A stretch of DNA of 24,256 nt. Origin: an uncultured Pseudomonadota bacterium (lineage in GTDB: Bacteria > Pseudomonadota > Gammaproteobacteria > Steroidobacterales > Steroidobacteraceae). This document shows positions 20,799 to 24,256 of the stretch, one piece after another. How positions within the stretch are numbered: position 1 is the stretch's first letter; each line of letters opens with the position of its first letter. The notes beneath the pieces are model-generated. The model ran no database searches and was not told the DNA's origin. It worked only from the letters and a program-made list of their open reading frames with translations. The stretch is from the NCBI GenBank assembly GCA_903890265.1, contig CAITAM010000576.1:1-24256 (forward strand). The letters are read 5' to 3'. The position numbers were made by a program, and so were the translations under genes.

Positions 20799-21662
20799 TC
20801 ATTTGCTAGTTGCCGGCAGGTGTGCGGTCCAGTAGGCATCGACCAGTGCGCTTTGCGCCGCAAAGGCACCCGGCCGCCCCACCTTGTCTTTGTCGAACGA
20901 CGGCGCGGCGGCCAGCGTTGCTTTCGGCACGGCGAGGATCAGCAGGTTCGTGGTCAGCGCCGATTTGAAGGCCGCCCAGGGGACCGGCGTATAGGTCAGG
21001 TTCATACCCCAGAGGCCACCGTGACCGACCACGAGGTAAGCAATCCGCCCCGTCGTCGGACTAAGCACGAGGTCCTCCACGGACCCCAGGCTGTCGTTGG
21101 CCGCATTGACGATGCTGACGCCGATCAATTGGTCCGAGCGATACACGACGTTGGCGCTCGTAACGGGCATCGCCATGGCGATCTGCTCCTGGCGCCACAC
21201 CGAGACGTTGGCCATCGGCACCCTGCCGGTCTTAAGGTCAGCCACGTAGGCGCCGTAGGTGTCGCGCGCCGTGCCGAGCACGCTCTCGCAGGCTACCTGT
21301 TGGCCGCTCGAGGCGAGAATGCGTGCCGCCGCGAGCAGCGTGCGGACCTCGTAGCCGGGGCGGGCCCGCAGGTAGTGATTGGCCTCCGAATAACGATCAC
21401 CGTAACTGTAGCCGTAGCCGTACACCGGGTAACCGTATCCGTAGCCTCCGCCATCGAGCCAGTAACCGTCCTTCTGCTGTTGCGTGTCGAAGGCCCGCAG
21501 GTCCACAAGGCACTGCTGCGCTGGCGAGGCGACGGGTGTCGCGGCTTCGGCCGATGTGAGTGTGGCGGCGAGCGCCAGTGCGCTCATGGCCAGGGCAGCC
21601 GTTATGCCCGATTGCCGGCCGACTGCGGCCGGCGGGTAGAACGTCGGTAGGGTTCTTTTCAT
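20799..21662 (-). CDS. Exported PRC-barrel domain protein with a Gly/Tyr-rich segment
   Basis: This 287-residue protein begins with a long signal peptide (about 1-41, hydrophobic core at 19-35, cleavage likely after an AEA motif), so it is probably periplasmic. Residues 66-89 are a low-complexity run of Gly-Tyr pairs. About 95-140 is a short helical region that could be repeat-like. Residues about 172-255 form a PRC-barrel, recognisable from the pattern of a Leu-Ile-Gly-x-x-Val start, a Gly-Ser-Val-Glu-Asp-Leu-Val-Leu strand, and a Gly-Arg-Ile-Ala-Tyr-Leu-Val-Val strand. PRC-barrels bind proteins or RNA in varied settings, and stand-alone secreted forms are often found near stress genes. The ATG at 21662 has GGAGA upstream. 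The WIDH protein 2 gene follows 28 bases later. The biochemical role is unknown. Confidence 0.8.
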   Translation of the reverse strand: MKRTLPTFYPPAAVGRQSGITAALAMSALALAATLTSAEAATPVASPAQQCLVDLRAFDTQQQKDGYWLDGGGYGYGYPVYGYGYSYGDRYSEANHYLRARPGYEVRTLLAAARILASSGQQVACESVLGTARDTYGAYVADLKTGRVPMANVSVWRQEQIAMAMPVTSANVVYRSDQLIGVSIVNAANDSLGSVEDLVLSPTTGRIAYLVVGHGGLWGMNLTYTPVPWAAFKSALTTNLLILAVPKATLAAAPSFDKDKVGRPGAFAAQSALVDAYWTAHLPATSK

Positions 21663-21823
21663 CGGGAGTCTCCGTCGTTGAATGAATGAGCGACGAGTGT
21701 TTGATAAAGGCCCCGTGGCGTCTGTTCGTTGACCGACACTCGGTGACATGTACAGGCTTGCCGCTCGGGCGACGACGCTCTACCGGGCGCCAGGCTGAGC
21801 GCCGAATCCCGGCCGCCCGGCCG

Positions 21824-21922
21824 GCGCGCTACCGAACAGACTGCGGAGCCTGGCTGGGCGATCGTCGGTCATAGCGACCTGCGGACACACCGGTGTCGTG
21901 CCGGGCGCGCCACCGAACGACT
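21824..21922. repeat. Imperfect direct repeat in the PRC-barrel / nitroreductase divergent gap
   Basis: GCGCGCTACCGAACAGACT (21824-21842) recurs as GCGCGCCACCGAACGACT (21905-21922) with one substitution and one missing base, 81 bases apart. The second copy ends about 30 bases before the nitroreductase start. A 10-base palindrome ACACCGGTGT (21887-21896) sits between them. This could be a pair of regulator sites. The divergent gap (21663-21952) otherwise holds no gene. Confidence 0.35.
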
Positions 21923-21952
21923 CAGCGAATGACCTACCACAAGGATCGGACC

Positions 21953-22507
21953 ATGGACCTGACCGAGGCAATTTTCGGCCGCCGTGCCACCCGGCACTAC
22001 TCATCCGCCGACGTGGCAGAGGCAACCCTGGAGGGGTTAATCCATGCCGCGGTGCACGCCCCCAGCGCGCTCAACGGCCAGCCTTGGGCCTTTACGGTCG
22101 TGCGCGACCGCGCCCTGATGGGCCGCCTGTCGCGTGATGCAAAGGCACACCTCGTTGCCACCTCGCCGGCCGCAACGGACAGCCTGCACGGGCCGATGGC
22201 CGACGAACAGTTTCATATTTTCTACGACGCCCCGGTGTTGATACTGATTTCGGCGACGGCGGAGGGCCCGTGGGTGGTGGAGGACTGCGCGCTGGCCGCG
22301 CAGAACCTCATGCTCGCCGCGTACGCCGCCGGACTCGGCAGCTGCTGGATAGGCTCGGCCCAGACTTACCTCAATACCCGCGAGGGCAAGATGGCGCTCG
22401 ACATGCCGGCGGCGTGGGTCTCGGTGGCGCCGATCATCATCGGGCACCCCACGGTCGTTACGGCACCGGTATCACGCAACCTGCCGCTGATCCGGTGGGT
22501 TGACTGA
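21953..22507 (+). CDS. Nitroreductase-family FMN-dependent oxidoreductase
   Basis: This soluble flavoenzyme family reduces nitro-compounds, quinones or flavins with NAD(P)H. The 184-residue protein is of normal length for a small single-domain member. It has the N-terminal FMN-binding motif with Arg10/Arg11 and Arg14 (RRATRHY), the helix AAVHAPSALNGQPW that contacts FMN, a VVEDCALAAQNLMLAA helix, and the GLGSCWIG loop near the cofactor. The ATG at 21953 has AAGGATCGGA just upstream; the frame is open further but without conserved residues. It is divergent from the PRC-barrel gene and 94 bases ahead of an MFS gene, so co-transcription with the transporters is possible but not shown. The natural substrate cannot be inferred. 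Confidence 0.9.
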   Translation: MDLTEAIFGRRATRHYSSADVAEATLEGLIHAAVHAPSALNGQPWAFTVVRDRALMGRLSRDAKAHLVATSPAATDSLHGPMADEQFHIFYDAPVLILISATAEGPWVVEDCALAAQNLMLAAYAAGLGSCWIGSAQTYLNTREGKMALDMPAAWVSVAPIIIGHPTVVTAPVSRNLPLIRWVD

Positions 22508-22601
22508 CCGACTGACGAGGGCCCATCGGGCGGGGCCTACTGCGCCGTCCACCGTGCCGACGGTCGTGTCGTCGACGGGGCCGGGATGGTAAGGTCATGC
22601 G

Positions 22602-23801
22602 ATGTCATCGCCCTTTGCCGCACTGTCCGCCCGTCTCGCCTCGGACGACATAGGCCTCGGGCCGGCCGTGCTCGCGGCGTCGGTGCTGAGCTGCCTCGGC
22701 CTTGGCACGTTCCTGTTGTTGCCGACGCTCGTCGAGGCCGCGGCGAGTGATCTGCATTTCAGCGAGTGGCAACTCGGCATTCTCTCGGCCGTGCTCTCCG
22801 GCGGCACGATGCTGGCGGGTCTTGTCGCGCCGCTCTGGATCCGGTCGGCGTCCTGGCAATGGGCGGCGGCACTCGCCCTCGGCGGGCTCGCCGCGGCCAA
22901 TGCGGCGGCGCTCGCGATCCACGGTTTTGCCGGGTTCTGTGCACTCGAGGGCCTGGTCGGCTTCTTTGGCGGGTCACTCTATTCGCTGTCGCTGACGGTG
23001 CTGTCCGATGCCAAGCGGCCGGACCGGGCCTTTACCTGCGCGGTGGGTGCGCAGACGATCTATCAGGCGCTGGCGCTGGTCGCCGGTCCGTTCCTGATCG
23101 CCTCGGGCGGCATGAACGGGGTGCTCGCGTTTTTCATCGGTATTTCGGCTTCGGGGCTGCTGCTCGTTCGAGCCCTCCCCGAGCACGGCCATGGCGGCGA
23201 TGTCAGCCACGGACCGGTCGGTGCGCTGCTGACCGTTCCGGTGATGCTGACACTCGCGGGCTGCTTCCTGTTCTACGTCAACATCGGTGCCTTCTGGACC
23301 TACATTGATCCCATCGGCCGGTCGGCCGGACTGAGCGCCGGTGCCATTGCCAATGCGCTGGCCGCGGCCACCGCGGCGAGCTTCCTCGGCGTCATTCTGA
23401 CCTACGCCCTCGGTATCCGGGCAGGGTACGGCTGGCCCATTGCCGTCAGCGCCCTCGCGATCGCGCTGTCGGTCGGCGTGCTCTGGGTGCCGCCGACGCT
23501 GCTGGTACTCTTTCTGTCGAACAGCGTGTACGCGATCTGCTGGAACGTCTCGATGACCTACCAGTACAGCGCCGTCAACCACGTGGACACGAGCCGCCGG
23601 GCGGTTGCCCTCGCACCGTCGTTCCACAATGCCGGCAGTGCCGTCGGGCCCGCCATCGCGGCGTACGCCGTCGGGCCTGGCAATTTCACGGGCGTGCTGT
23701 GGCTCGTCTGTGGCAGTGTTACCGTGAGCGCGGCGTATTTCGGCCTTGCGCTCCAGTATCGCGGTCGGCAAGCGGCGCGCCCCGAGCGGCCGTTGCGGTG
23801 A
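22602..23801 (+). CDS. MFS transporter (12-helix type), substrate unknown
   Basis: This is an inner-membrane major-facilitator carrier. The 399-residue sequence is almost entirely hydrophobic segments, about 12 helices in two halves with a charged central loop near residues 192-205 (PEHGHGGDVSH). Family marks include many small-residue helix contacts (Gly-x-x-x-Gly) and a late SFHNAGSAVGPAIAAY helix. I do not see a clean motif A (GxxxDRxGRR) after TM2, so it belongs to a divergent branch. The ATG at 22602 has AAGG 7 bases upstream. Its stop codon overlaps the GTG of the next MFS gene (GTGA), which implies coupled translation. No substrate-specific signature is recognised. Confidence 0.88.
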   Translation: MSSPFAALSARLASDDIGLGPAVLAASVLSCLGLGTFLLLPTLVEAAASDLHFSEWQLGILSAVLSGGTMLAGLVAPLWIRSASWQWAAALALGGLAAANAAALAIHGFAGFCALEGLVGFFGGSLYSLSLTVLSDAKRPDRAFTCAVGAQTIYQALALVAGPFLIASGGMNGVLAFFIGISASGLLLVRALPEHGHGGDVSHGPVGALLTVPVMLTLAGCFLFYVNIGAFWTYIDPIGRSAGLSAGAIANALAAATAASFLGVILTYALGIRAGYGWPIAVSALAIALSVGVLWVPPTLLVLFLSNSVYAICWNVSMTYQYSAVNHVDTSRRAVALAPSFHNAGSAVGPAIAAYAVGPGNFTGVLWLVCGSVTVSAAYFGLALQYRGRQAARPERPLR

Positions 23802-24256
23802 CTAGCGGTCGTCCGCATCGGGCGTTTGAGGCGCTCGCCATTCCGCAGTTTCCGGTCTTCGTCGGGACCTTCGTGCTGACGATGATGGCCGACAACGTCG
23901 AGCACGTGATCAGCTACTGGGTTGCGTTCCAGAATTTTCACTCGCCGTCGCTCGGTGGCTTCGCGGTGATCTCGCACTGGCTGCCGTATCTCCTTTTCTC
24001 GGTCGGTGTCGGTGCGCTGAACGATCGCCTCGACTCCCGGCGGCTGATCCAGGTCGGCGCCGCCTGCTTCATGCTGGTCTCCCTAGGCTGGGGTTACTTC
24101 TTCATCACGGACACCCTGACGATTCCCTGGGCGATGGCACTCCTCGTGCTGCACGGTATCGCCGGCGTCTTCTGGATGGTCTCGAGCCAGGTGCTGCTGT
24201 ACGACATCGTCGGTGCCGACAAGCTGGCGAGCGCGGTCCGCCTGAACGCCACGGCC
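23798..24256 (+). CDS. Second MFS transporter, N-terminal part only (runs off the window end)
   Basis: An open frame runs from GTG 23798, which overlaps the preceding stop by 4 bases, to the last base of the window: 153 codons with no stop. The protein has hydrophobic helices at about 18-34, 54-74, 82-105 and 109-129. Between the second and third helices is a motif-A-like loop, GALNDRLDSRRLIQ, typical of major-facilitator carriers. The ending RLNATA resembles the helix-5 region of the EntS/MFS_3 branch (enterobactin-exporter-like). Coupling to the upstream MFS gene suggests a shared role, perhaps uptake and export or a two-protein carrier. The 3' part is missing from the window, so this is a cut, not a truncation of the gene itself. 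Confidence 0.85.
   Translation, partial: MTSGRPHRAFEALAIPQFPVFVGTFVLTMMADNVEHVISYWVAFQNFHSPSLGGFAVISHWLPYLLFSVGVGALNDRLDSRRLIQVGAACFMLVSLGWGYFFITDTLTIPWAMALLVLHGIAGVFWMVSSQVLLYDIVGADKLASAVRLNATA

Overview
The window is GC-rich, gene-dense DNA from a Gram-negative proteobacterium. It encodes a tripartite-type RND pump, a periplasmic/inner-membrane cyclic glucan synthase, an iron-type superoxide dismutase and Shine-Dalgarno-led genes with GTGA overlaps. I cannot fix the class. The mix fits a high-GC gamma- or beta-proteobacterium at least as well as an alpha-proteobacterium, although the glucan synthase and one ECF-like promoter are features best known from alpha-proteobacteria. No IS element, tRNA, rRNA, CRISPR array or phage gene was seen.

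Region 1 (1-6960) is a pump plus a signalling pair. A membrane-fusion adaptor and a CzcA-type RND transporter are separated by 7 bases. They are followed on the same strand by a response regulator and a membrane histidine kinase that overlap by 4 bases. A divergent gene may begin at the left edge. No outer-membrane channel gene is visible.

Region 2 (6961-9180) is a secreted S9-family (prolyl-oligopeptidase/DPP-like) serine peptidase with a complete catalytic triad. A hairpin lies in its leader and a terminator-like hairpin directly behind it.

Region 3 (9181-18256) is a 505-base gene-free stretch and then one very large gene of 2856 codons for a cyclic beta-1,2-glucan synthase (NdvB/ChvB/Cgs type). 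It appears complete, with the GT84, cyclisation and GH94 regions all present.

Region 4 (18257-22507) is a compact set of genes that look stress-related. It holds an Fe-superoxide dismutase preceded by an ECF-sigma-like promoter, a DksA/TraR-like protein that has lost all four zinc cysteines, and two distantly related WIDH-motif proteins facing each other. It also holds a secreted PRC-barrel protein that is probably co-transcribed with the second WIDH gene, and an FMN nitroreductase-family protein. Osmoprotective glucan, superoxide removal, RNA-polymerase-directed control and two proteins of a poorly understood family together suggest an envelope/oxidative stress locus. That is inference from gene content.

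Region 5 (22508-24256) contains two translationally coupled MFS transporters, the second cut by the window end.

The best candidates for something undescribed are the paired WIDH proteins with their PRC-barrel partner, and the cysteine-less DksA-like gene with a tiny leader ORF overlapping its start.
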